5,108 nucleotides of DNA from Thermodesulfovibrionales bacterium. Lineage in GTDB: Bacteria > Nitrospirota > Thermodesulfovibrionia > Thermodesulfovibrionales > SM23-35. The position numbers and the translations under genes are program-made. This document shows positions 1 through 5,108 of this stretch, one piece after another; the stretch's first letter is position 1; the number at the start of each line of letters is the position of its first letter. Below the pieces are notes generated by a model, which saw only the letters and a list, made by a program, of their open reading frames with translations, was not told the DNA's origin and did no database searches. The DNA lies in NCBI GenBank assembly GCA_022865525.1, contig JALHSV010000568.1, positions 1 through 5,108 on the forward strand, given 5' to 3'.

Positions 1-2
1 AT

Positions 3-245
3 CTGAAAACAAACAGTGTTGAGGACAACACTTCCGAGATATCGAAGAAGATACTTGCCTCTGTTGGTACAAATAAGCCGACAAAGATCACAGATATTCC
101 ATATATAAGGAAAAAACATGATGAGATTTCCCCAGACGTCTATAAACGTAAGACGATAGGCTCCCGCTCAAACTGTATAGCCTGTCATACGAAGGCAAAA
201 GAAGGGAATTATGAGGATGACTTCGTCAAGATACCTAAAGATTGA
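3..245 (+). CDS. Diheme cytochrome c (DHC family), C-terminal part only
   Basis: This is a reading frame open from the left edge to a TGA at 243-245, giving 80 residues with no start in the window. It contains one c-type heme attachment motif, CIACH, at about residues 61-65; the histidine would be an axial iron ligand. The segments ITDIPYIRKKH, then SNCIACHTKAKEG, then VKIPKD match the C-terminal half of the dihaem cytochrome c (DHC) family as I remember it, in which the first heme motif lies upstream, here outside the window. Such proteins are periplasmic electron carriers, often encoded next to a cytochrome b561-type membrane partner. That partner is not visible here, so the redox role is inferred. 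The final residues follow the family pattern, so the 3' end looks natural and not cut by the mobile element that begins about 20 bases later. Confidence 0.85.
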   Translation: MKTNSVEDNTSEISKKILASVGTNKPTKITDIPYIRKKHDEISPDVYKRKTIGSRSNCIACHTKAKEGNYEDDFVKIPKD

Positions 246-265
246 TTTTAAAACAGAAAATACAA

Positions 266-292
266 GGGTCAGGTCTACACATTTGACAACCC
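266..292 (+). repeat. Left REP-like hairpin motif of the RAYT element
   Basis: The core GGTCAGGTCTACACAT at 267-282 matches the reverse complement of 1258-1273 at 13 of 16 positions. The match then resumes at GACA after a 2-base gap. The motif is itself an imperfect palindrome: GTCA at 268-271 can pair with TGAC at 284-287 around a 12-base loop. GG at 266-267 can also pair with CC at 290-291 if two A residues bulge out. On the complementary strand the loop reads GTAGAC, so it contains GTAG, the tetranucleotide recognised next to REP palindromes by the Escherichia coli RAYT. Its position just upstream of the gene suggests a transposase binding or cleavage site. Confidence 0.6.
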
Positions 293-312
293 ATAACAGT
301 TACTATTACAAT
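283..312 (+). promoter_or_regulatory. Sigma-70-type promoter for the transposase
   Basis: There is a perfect -35 hexamer TTGACA at 283-288, an 18-base spacer, and a 5-of-6 -10 hexamer TACAAT at 307-312. Transcription would start about 6-8 bases after the -10, close to 319-321, which is at or beside the transposase ATG. The -35 box forms the right arm of the left REP-like hairpin. Transposase bound to its own end would therefore be expected to block this promoter, which is an inference. Confidence 0.55.
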
Positions 313-320
313 GCTTGACC

Positions 321-1271
321 ATGTCACGGCCGCTCAGAATAGAATATCCCGATGCCTTTTATCATGTAACCGCCCGTGGCAACGAGCGAAAGGACATATA
401 CAGGGATGAAAGGGACAGAGAACGTTTTCTGGCCTATCTGGAGACGGCGGTCGTTCGATATAAAGCAGTTATCCATGTCTATTGCCTCATGAACAATCAC
501 TATCACCTTCTCCTGTCAACACCCTCCGGCAATCTGTCTCAGATTGTACGGCATATAAACGGCGCCTACACGGTATACTTTAATAAGCGACACCACAGGT
601 TCGGTCATCTTTTCCAGGGCAGATACAAGGCGATCATCGTTGACGCCGAAGAATACGCCGGGGAACTCTCACGATATATCCATCTAAATCCGGTACGAGC
701 CGGTCTCGTGAACCAACCGGAGAAGTATCCGTGGTCGAGTTATTTGCAGTACATCGGTGAGAAGAAGGCTGCCCAGTGGCTGACGACCGATTGGCTGTTG
801 GGGTACTTCGGCAAGGCGTCGGGAGAAGCTCAAAGGGGATATCGTGCCTTTGTGGAAGCGAAGCTCGGCGCAGCAGAAGAAAACCCTCTGAAGGAAGCAC
901 AAGCTTCCACCATACTGGGAAGGCCAGATTTCATCAACGGGATAAAGAAGAAATATCTTGGAGGCAGGAAGAGGGATCGGGATGTACCGGCTGTTGCCGC
1001 ATTGAAAAAGGAATCCCTTGAAACAATTGCGGATAGAGTTTGGCTGGAGTTTCAGGACAGTCCGGAACATTCAAGGAAAGCTGTTATCTATCTGAGTCAC
1101 CGGTTCAGTGGGTTGTCTCTTAAGGAGATTGGGAGGAAGTTCAGCATCAGGGAATCAGCAGTATCACAGGCGAGTCGTCGGTTTGAAAAAACGCTCTCAG
1201 AGAAAAAACGTATTAGAGACAAAGTGGAAAAGGTGAGGGAGGCCCTCAATTTGTGTCATGTGCAGAGATGA
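321..1271 (+). CDS. REP-associated tyrosine transposase (RAYT, Y1 HUH family)
   Basis: This 316-residue protein belongs to the IS200-like Y1 transposase superfamily, RAYT branch, and would nick and rejoin single-stranded DNA at REP-like hairpins. The N-terminus MSRPLRIEYPDAFYHVTARG is typical of the family and favours the ATG at 321; an in-frame TTG at 315 would add only two residues. The HUH metal-binding motif is H60-Y61-H62 within NNHYHLLL. The nucleophilic tyrosine is most likely Y119 in RYIHLNPVRAG, and FGHLFQGRYK near 94-103 is also characteristic. An extension follows the roughly 150-residue catalytic domain. Its last part, about residues 232-291 and including GLSLKEIGRKF, resembles the DnaA domain IV helix-turn-helix and probably recognises duplex DNA. 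No Shine-Dalgarno precedes the ATG. The frame is intact and all key residues are present, so it is probably functional. Confidence 0.93.
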   Translation: MSRPLRIEYPDAFYHVTARGNERKDIYRDERDRERFLAYLETAVVRYKAVIHVYCLMNNHYHLLLSTPSGNLSQIVRHINGAYTVYFNKRHHRFGHLFQGRYKAIIVDAEEYAGELSRYIHLNPVRAGLVNQPEKYPWSSYLQYIGEKKAAQWLTTDWLLGYFGKASGEAQRGYRAFVEAKLGAAEENPLKEAQASTILGRPDFINGIKKKYLGGRKRDRDVPAVAALKKESLETIADRVWLEFQDSPEHSRKAVIYLSHRFSGLSLKEIGRKFSIRESAVSQASRRFEKTLSEKKRIRDKVEKVREALNLCHVQR

Positions 1272-1274
1272 CCT
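1253..1274 (-). repeat. Right REP-like hairpin motif, inverted relative to the left end
   Basis: Read on the minus strand this carries GGTCATCTCTGCACAT, which matches the left motif at 13 of 16 positions. It folds more cleanly than the left one: GTCAT at 1255-1259 pairs perfectly with ATGAC at 1268-1272 around an 8-base loop. It lies over the last codons and the stop codon (1269-1271) of the transposase, so the element has no spare DNA at its 3' side. It lacks the TT that creates the TTGACA box in the left copy, so it should not act as an equivalent promoter. Confidence 0.55.
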
Positions 1275-1303
1275 ATATGTCTTCGACAGACGAAAGGATA
1301 TAA

Positions 1304-1585
1304 ATGTTTGATCGCATTTTGAAAGAGATGCGAGATAAGATTCGCAGGCTTGAATACATCGTATCGATTCACGCCGACGAGGAAATGAATGACGACTGCT
1401 TGACAGTCTTTGATGTTGAACGATGTATTCTTACCGGAAAGATTCTGGAAAGACAGAAAGACAAGGCCACTGCCGAGTGGAAATACCGTATACAAGGAAA
1501 ATCTCTTTCTGATGGAGAGGTTGAAGTTATCGCAAAACTAAGTCCAACTGGCAAGTTGGTTATCATCACTGTGTATGTGCCATAA
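1304..1585 (+). CDS. DUF4258 protein, putative toxin partner of the downstream zinc-finger protein
   Basis: This is a 93-residue protein of the DUF4258 family. Visible marks are HADEEM at 23-28, DVERCILTGKIL at 37-48, a central YRIQGKSL at 61-68 and a C-terminal strand LVIITVYVP. The family has a small alpha/beta fold often linked to the RelE/MqsR-like ribonuclease toxins, and it is frequently encoded just before a YgiT/MqsA-type zinc-finger protein, as here. RNase toxin activity is therefore an inference from context, not demonstrated by residues. The ATG at 1304 has an AAAGGA ribosome-binding site at 1293-1298 with five bases of spacing; an ATG at 1328 would cut the first helix. The gene starts 32 bases after the transposase stop and could be reached by readthrough from it. 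Confidence 0.8.
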   Translation: MFDRILKEMRDKIRRLEYIVSIHADEEMNDDCLTVFDVERCILTGKILERQKDKATAEWKYRIQGKSLSDGEVEVIAKLSPTGKLVIITVYVP

Positions 1586-1599
1586 TATCTTATGGGAAT

Positions 1600-1605
1600 G
1601 GAGAG
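1600..1605 (+). promoter_or_regulatory. Shine-Dalgarno GGAGAG that decides the zinc-finger protein start
   Basis: GGAGAG ends four bases before the ATG at 1610. The two upstream in-frame ATGs, at 1592 and 1598, lack a comparable site. Starting at 1610 also places the first CxxC at residues 3-6, as is usual in YgiT-type proteins. Confidence 0.6.
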
Positions 1606-1609
1606 ACAA

Positions 1610-1837
1610 ATGATTTGCGATTTTTGCGGAAAGCAGGGCGCTCGAATCCGGAGAGTTGCACGGACTTACGGCAAGGGCAAGGATATTTTGATCATAGAAA
1701 ATGTCCCTATCGTCTCGTGTCCACACTGCGGTGAAAGTTATCTTGAGGCAGAGACAATGCATGAAATTGAGCGCATTAAATTGCACAAGAAAAGTTTTGC
1801 TGTTAAGCGCTCGGTTCCTGTTATTGAATATGCCTAA
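1610..1837 (+). CDS. YgiT-type zinc-finger protein, putative antitoxin
   Basis: This 75-residue protein has two CxxC pairs, C3-x2-C6 (ICDFCGK) and C37-x2-C40 (SCPHCGESY). Together they would bind one structural zinc, as in the N-terminal domain of the MqsA (YgiT) antitoxin. ENVPIVSCPHCGESYLEAET is close to the family core. The C-terminal Xre-type helix-turn-helix of full MqsA is absent, and the chain ends in a short helix plus a basic stretch (KLHKKSFAVKR). It follows the DUF4258 gene by 24 bases in the toxin-first order used by mqsRA, and presumably neutralises that partner. Without an HTH, autoregulation of the MqsA kind is not expected. If the ATG at 1592 is used instead, the protein gains six residues. 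Confidence 0.8.
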   Translation: MICDFCGKQGARIRRVARTYGKGKDILIIENVPIVSCPHCGESYLEAETMHEIERIKLHKKSFAVKRSVPVIEYA

Positions 1838-2171
1838 AGAAACAATACACACGACCCTCCCCACATAACAGTGCAGAAGGTTATAAAAATTTCCCGTTCA
1901 TCGTCAGTCAAAAGCCTCGCAGTTACAAGCTTGGTGCTATTCGACAGAGATTGCCCGTGTACCAACCGTCATACTATCCTTTGAATAGAAATCATCAATT
2001 TACGATATGATTCATCCTTATCCTTTGCAGATGTACTTCACAACAAAGCTTGTCCAAGTTGCGGCTTTGATGAAGAAGTGAAGCCGACAGAATTTCCAGA
2101 CAGGTACAATAGTTCGACCAAAAATCAGCAAAAAATGCTCATGTCCGGCTAAATCAGGAATCCTCTCTTCC
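1838..2171. other. Convergent intergenic region, no supported gene
   Basis: These 334 bases lie between the stop of the plus-strand zinc-finger gene and the stop of the minus-strand DUF4197 gene. A plus-strand frame without a start codon runs from 1985 to 2152 (56 codons). It includes ACPSCGFDEE, which could be a relic of a zinc-ribbon protein, but it has no ribosome-binding site and I do not recognise it. An inverted repeat CGGCTT (2062-2067) / AAGCCG (2081-2086) with a 13-base loop has no T-tract on either strand. A 4-bp hairpin AGCA/TGCT at 2127-2139 is followed by a T-run on the minus strand and is too small to call a terminator. No tRNA or repeat array is seen. Confidence 0.6.
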
Positions 2172-2888
2172 CTACTTCCCGAAGACGTTTTTTAAAAGGT
2201 CAGTAACTCTGGCAGCCGGATCTGTCCGGATTTTCTTTTCCTCCTGCCCGATCATGTAAAAGAGACCATCGAGTGACTTATTTGTCACATACTGATCAAG
2301 GTCCACAGATTCCTTGCTCATGAAAGGAAGTGACTCATACTGCCCCATCATTTCTTTATAGGAGCGTGTGACACCAACATCATTGATGCTGGATGAAATT
2401 ACGGGTTTGAATGCAGTATACAATTTATCCTGGGTCTTGCCTTTGAAAAATTGTGTTGCCGAGGTGTCCCCTCCGTTCAGAATTTTTGTAGCGTCTTCAA
2501 CGGTCATTTCCTTGATTGCGTCTTTAAAATAAGAGGCTGCCTGAGGTGCAGCCTTTTCTGCTGCCCGGTTCATACTCATAATAAAGTCATCGACCTGTTG
2601 CTGATAGCCGGCCATTTTGAGAACATCAGCCACTTTCTGGATCTTCTCCGGCATGAGGATCTTGATCATCTTATTGCCGAAGTAGCCGTCGAGTTGTGAT
2701 ACATTTTTCACAGAGTTCTCCGTCCCTATGGAAAGGGCTTCTTTCAGGCCTGAAACTACTGTAGCGTCATCAGTTGTTCCCGCTTTTGTTGCACCGCCCA
2801 AACCTTTCATGACATCATCAAGTGAAATTGCCAGAGAGGTGCCTGTAAAAATGATTAAAAGTACTACCTGAAAAAACATTCTTCTCAT
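2172..2888 (-). CDS. DUF4197 family exported protein
   Basis: This is a 238-residue protein of unknown function in the DUF4197 family. Residues 1-20 form a Sec signal peptide: MRRM, then a hydrophobic stretch FFQVVLLIIFTG, then a TSLA cleavage site. No lipobox cysteine is present, so a soluble periplasmic protein is expected. Family marks include GLKEALSIGTENSV (47-60), LPFM near 187-190 and the C-terminal signature DGLFYMIGQEEKKIRTDP (207-224) followed by LLKNVFGK. The remainder is predicted mainly helical. It follows ligA by 12 bases and has a very strong AAGGAGGT ribosome-binding site that overlaps the ligA stop, so the two are very likely co-transcribed. No biochemical role is known to me and the operon does not suggest one. 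Confidence 0.88.
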   Translation of the reverse strand: MRRMFFQVVLLIIFTGTSLAISLDDVMKGLGGATKAGTTDDATVVSGLKEALSIGTENSVKNVSQLDGYFGNKMIKILMPEKIQKVADVLKMAGYQQQVDDFIMSMNRAAEKAAPQAASYFKDAIKEMTVEDATKILNGGDTSATQFFKGKTQDKLYTAFKPVISSSINDVGVTRSYKEMMGQYESLPFMSKESVDLDQYVTNKSLDGLFYMIGQEEKKIRTDPAARVTDLLKNVFGK

Positions 2889-2894
2889 TGCCTT

Positions 2895-2902
2895 ACCTCC
2901 TT
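2895..2902 (-). promoter_or_regulatory. Strong Shine-Dalgarno AAGGAGGT overlapping the ligA stop
   Basis: On the minus strand AAGGAGGT uses the last two bases of the ligA TAA (2901-2903) and lies six bases before the DUF4197 ATG. Ribosomes terminating on ligA would finish on this site, which favours coupled re-initiation. Confidence 0.75.
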
Positions 2903-4964
2903 AAAATAGGTTATTACTGCTGTTTTCTCCGCTCCTGTTGTGCTCAATAAGCTTCAGAAATTCGTCATAGGAAATGGTTTTTACTCCAAGTGACCGGGCC
3001 CTCTGAAGTTTTGAACCCGGATTTTCACCGACAATCACATAATTGGTATTTTTTGAAACGGCTAAAGAAGCATGGCCGCCAAGGCTTTCGATGTGTTCTT
3101 CCACTTCTTCCCTTGGTTTCGACAATGTGCCTGTAATAACAATTGTTTGTCCCTCCAAAGGTCTTTTCCCCTTATCGGTAGTCTTTCCTTCAAAATCAGG
3201 ATTTGTTAATTCCATTCCGAGAGATATTAGTGTCTTGAGCGTTTCCAGATTCTCGGCATCATGAAAAAAGTCTGATACCGAGCGGGCGATCTTCTCACCC
3301 ATCTGCCTGATCTGTATGATTCGTTCGGGCTGGACATGATAAAGGTCTTCGAGCTTTTCAAAATTCCTGGCAAGGAGTTTTGATGCGTACTCGCCGACGT
3401 GCAGGATGCCGAGTGCAAACAGGAATCGGGCAAGGGTGGATTGCTTGCTTTTTTCTAAGGCATCGATGAGATTCCGGGAGGATTTTTCAGCGAATCGGGG
3501 GAGCAGCAAGAGCTCCTCCTTTTTTAGTTTATACATATCGACAAAATGGTTTATCAAACCCTTTTCGTAGAGGAGTTCGACATTTTTCTCGCCAAGACCC
3601 TCAATATCCATGGCGCCTCTTGAGGCAAAATGTATGATTTTTTCCTGAACCTGAGCAGGGCAGTTCAGGCCTACGCATCGTACAGCAACCTCTCCTTCTT
3701 CTCTTGTAACACGTGATCCGCAAACCGGACATTTTTGCGGAATAGGGAAGTCTCTCTCTTTGCCTGTCCTCTTGTCTTTTATCACTGCAATAACATGGGG
3801 AATGACATCCCCGGCCCGTTCTACAACCACAGTGTCGCCTATTCTCACATCCTTCCTTTTCATCTCATCCCAATTATGGAGCGTGGAACGTGAGACAGTA
3901 ACTCCTCCAATCCTCACCGGCTCAAAAATGGCAAAAGGAGTTATAACACCTGTTCTCCCAAGGCTCCCCTGTATGTCCAGGATCTTTGTTATCCCCTGAT
4001 GAGCAGCGAATTTGTAAGCGATTGCCCATCGGGGCTCTCTTGTCTTCATGCCAAGTTGCTTCTGTAATCCAAAGTCATTAACTTTCACTACTGCACCGTC
4101 TGTTTCGAATGAAAAGTGCTTTCGCTTTTCCTCAAGCTCCCTGATGGCGCTGGTAATCTTATCAATCCCCCGCTCTTTTTTTACTATTGAGGGGACGGGG
4201 AACCGTGCCTTTTCCAGCCATCTGATGAACTCCCACTGGCTTCTGAAATCTATCCCTTTTGCTGAACCCATGCCATAGCATGCAAGATGAAGTTTCCGGG
4301 AAGCAGTGATAGAGGAATCGAGCTGCCTCACTGAGCCGGCAGCAGCGTTCCGTGGATTGGCAAAGAGGGGCTCTCCTTTTTTTTCTCTCTCTCTATTAAG
4401 GTTCCCAAACTCTTCGATATCCATATACACTTCACCCCGGATATCGATCTCCTCCGGGACTATGCCGACCTCACCTATTTTCATGGGGATGGACTTTATG
4501 GTTTTGATATTCCGGGTAACATCTTCACCCTCATATCCGTCACCTCTCGTGGAAGCTTTATACAGAAGTCCATCTTTATAGGTTAGTTCAATGGCAAGGC
4601 CGTCATATTTTGGTTCAACCGTATATTCAACATCTTCATCCGTTCTGATGAGCCGCCTGATTCTCCTGTCAAATTCTTGCATCTCGTCAAACGAGAAAGC
4701 ATTGTCGAGCGAGAGCATTGGTTCTGTGTGTTTCACCTTATCAAACTTGTTGAGGGGAGGGGCTCCAACCCTCTGAGTCGGTGAATCAGGCAGAATATAG
4801 TGATACCGGTCTTCAAGGTCTTTTAAATGAAAATAGAGACGATCATACTCATCATCTGATATGACTGGTGAATCAAGGACATAGTACTGGTAGCTGTGGT
4901 AGTTCAGATCATTGACCAGCTTTTCTATTTCCTCTCTGATGTGCTTAGGTGTCTTTTCAGTCAT
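2901..4964 (-). CDS. ligA: NAD+-dependent DNA ligase LigA
   Basis: A 687-residue, full-length bacterial DNA ligase (family usually about 670). It seals nicks with 5'-phosphate and 3'-OH ends using NAD+ and is essential for Okazaki fragment joining and repair. Domain Ia (about 1-70) has YYVLDSPVISDDEYDRL. The adenylation domain has PMLSLDNAF (82-90), the AMP-accepting lysine K119 in KYDGLAI, TRGDG (139-143), RGEV, NPRNAAAGS (203-211), TDGAVVKV (288-295) and RWAIAYKF with K318. The OB fold has GRTGVITPFA and VVVERAGDVIP. The zinc finger is C412, C415, C430, C435. A helix-hairpin-helix region (about 450-580) and a C-terminal BRCT domain (about 600-677) complete it. I chose the ATG at 4964 because it fits the family N-terminus and forms an ATGA overlap with the upstream frame. 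The ATG at 5021 would add 19 unlike residues. No residue is missing. Confidence 0.97.
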   Translation of the reverse strand: MTEKTPKHIREEIEKLVNDLNYHSYQYYVLDSPVISDDEYDRLYFHLKDLEDRYHYILPDSPTQRVGAPPLNKFDKVKHTEPMLSLDNAFSFDEMQEFDRRIRRLIRTDEDVEYTVEPKYDGLAIELTYKDGLLYKASTRGDGYEGEDVTRNIKTIKSIPMKIGEVGIVPEEIDIRGEVYMDIEEFGNLNREREKKGEPLFANPRNAAAGSVRQLDSSITASRKLHLACYGMGSAKGIDFRSQWEFIRWLEKARFPVPSIVKKERGIDKITSAIRELEEKRKHFSFETDGAVVKVNDFGLQKQLGMKTREPRWAIAYKFAAHQGITKILDIQGSLGRTGVITPFAIFEPVRIGGVTVSRSTLHNWDEMKRKDVRIGDTVVVERAGDVIPHVIAVIKDKRTGKERDFPIPQKCPVCGSRVTREEGEVAVRCVGLNCPAQVQEKIIHFASRGAMDIEGLGEKNVELLYEKGLINHFVDMYKLKKEELLLLPRFAEKSSRNLIDALEKSKQSTLARFLFALGILHVGEYASKLLARNFEKLEDLYHVQPERIIQIRQMGEKIARSVSDFFHDAENLETLKTLISLGMELTNPDFEGKTTDKGKRPLEGQTIVITGTLSKPREEVEEHIESLGGHASLAVSKNTNYVIVGENPGSKLQRARSLGVKTISYDEFLKLIEHNRSGENSSNNLF

Positions 4965-5092
4965 GATAAATGATAAGGCCTCTGATTTTTTTTCGGTGTT
5001 GCTGCAATTGCGAGCAGGCATTGCAGTGCCAAAAGAGCCGCTTCTTCCCTGTTCTTTCCCCTGGTGCCTTGTAACCTCAGTTCCTTTGTCAT
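4961..5092 (-). CDS. Small unrecognised reading frame overlapping the ligA start, possibly partial
   Basis: From the ATG at 5092-5090 this reads 43 residues, beginning MTKELRLQGTRGKNREEAA and ending RPYHLS. An AAGGGA ribosome-binding site at 5098-5103 lies five bases before that ATG. The TGA (4961-4963) overlaps the ligA ATG as ATGA, the usual sign of translational coupling. The frame stays open to the right edge, so this could instead be the tail of a longer gene. The middle (REEAALLALQCLLAIA) is likely helical and the rest basic. I do not recognise the family. The overlapping ligA frame is also open here, so chance openness is possible. Evidence for coding is the ribosome-binding site and the stop/start overlap only. 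Confidence 0.4.
   Translation of the reverse strand: MTKELRLQGTRGKNREEAALLALQCLLAIAATPKKNQRPYHLS
4985..4991 (-). promoter_or_regulatory. Possible -1 ribosomal slippery heptamer A AAA AAT
   Basis: An A8 tract on the minus strand (4986-4993) followed by T is read in the small upstream frame as AAA AAA AAT (Lys-Lys-Asn). Its last seven bases fit the X XXY YYZ pattern of -1 frameshift sites such as the one in dnaX. A -1 shift here enters the ligA frame, which is open to and through the ligA start. I see neither an obvious upstream stimulatory Shine-Dalgarno nor a clear downstream hairpin, so this is only a candidate. Confidence 0.2.
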
Positions 5093-5108
5093 GGTTTTCC
5101 CTTCCGTG

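Larger units (their letters stand above)
266..1274 (+). mobile_element. RAYT-type single-gene element with REP-like ends
   Basis: This is a unit of about 1.0 kb made of one Y1 transposase gene and two related short motifs in opposite orientation, at 266-292 and 1253-1274. Both motifs can fold as small hairpins with GTCA/TGAC arms around a TCTrCACA-like core. RAYT proteins are known to act on REP-type palindromes flanking their own gene and usually behave as domesticated or very low-copy elements. HUH enzymes of this type make no target-site duplication, and none was looked for as a criterion. The boundaries are inferred from the paired motifs alone; a second genomic copy or an empty site would be needed to fix them. 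Confidence 0.6.

Noticed and set aside
311..331. ATG at 311 as a start for the transposase
   Set aside because: It is in a different reading frame (Met-Leu-Asp-His); only 315 (TTG) and 321 (ATG) are in frame, and 321 fits the family N-terminus.
684..1070. Minus-strand open frame of 128 codons opposite the transposase
   Set aside because: It lies entirely within a well-supported transposase gene, shows no family motifs and has low-complexity Leu/Pro/Arg content typical of an antisense shadow.
1251..1279. Promoter TTGTGT-17 bp-TATATG ahead of the DUF4258 gene
   Set aside because: It matches only 3 of 6 and 4 of 6 consensus bases and overlaps the right-end hairpin. It could be real but is not distinguishable from chance.
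2062..2086. Inverted repeat CGGCTT/AAGCCG as a bidirectional terminator
   Set aside because: The 13-base loop and the absence of a T-tract on either strand argue against it.
2127..2139. AGCA/TGCT hairpin followed by a T-run on the minus strand, as a terminator for the ligA-DUF4197 operon
   Set aside because: The stem is only 4 bp with little GC, and the T-run is interrupted; this is too weak to call.
4377..4394. T8 run followed by five CT repeats inside ligA, resembling a phase-variation tract
   Set aside because: On the coding strand it encodes REREKKGEP just before the conserved FANPRNAAAGS block, where charged residues are normal for LigA. The frame is intact, and an essential gene is an unlikely phase-variable target.

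Overview
The window looks like chromosomal DNA from a Gram-negative, probably anaerobic or respiratorily versatile bacterium. The evidence is a c-type cytochrome tail, an exported DUF4197 protein with a signal peptide, an NAD+-dependent DNA ligase, a REP-associated tyrosine transposase and moderate GC. Desulfobacterota, Nitrospirota or a related group would fit, but nothing here fixes the taxon.

Region 1 (1-245, plus strand) is the C-terminal part of a diheme cytochrome c of the DHC type, with the second heme site CIACH; the rest lies off the left edge. Region 2 (266-1274) is a single-gene mobile element. It carries a Y1 HUH transposase of the RAYT group, bounded by two related, oppositely oriented, hairpin-forming motifs. 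The left motif supplies the -35 box of a strong-looking promoter whose predicted start falls at the transposase ATG, so the message may be leaderless. Region 3 (1304-1837) is a two-gene cassette, DUF4258 followed by a YgiT-type zinc-finger protein, arranged like a toxin-antitoxin pair. Region 4 (1838-2171) holds no convincing gene and separates the plus-strand block from a convergent minus-strand block.

Region 5 (2172-5092, minus strand) is a tight operon read from right to left: a small unrecognised reading frame that may continue off the right edge, then ligA, then a DUF4197 protein. The first two share an ATGA stop/start overlap, and the Shine-Dalgarno of the DUF4197 gene overlaps the ligA stop codon, so translation of all three is probably coupled. 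An A8 tract in the upstream frame forms a possible -1 slippery site that would lead into the ligA frame.

The backbone genes are ordinary housekeeping and respiratory genes. The accessory interest lies in the RAYT element with its REP-like ends and in the adjacent minimal toxin-antitoxin-like cassette. I see no CRISPR array, rRNA, tRNA or new multi-gene defence system.
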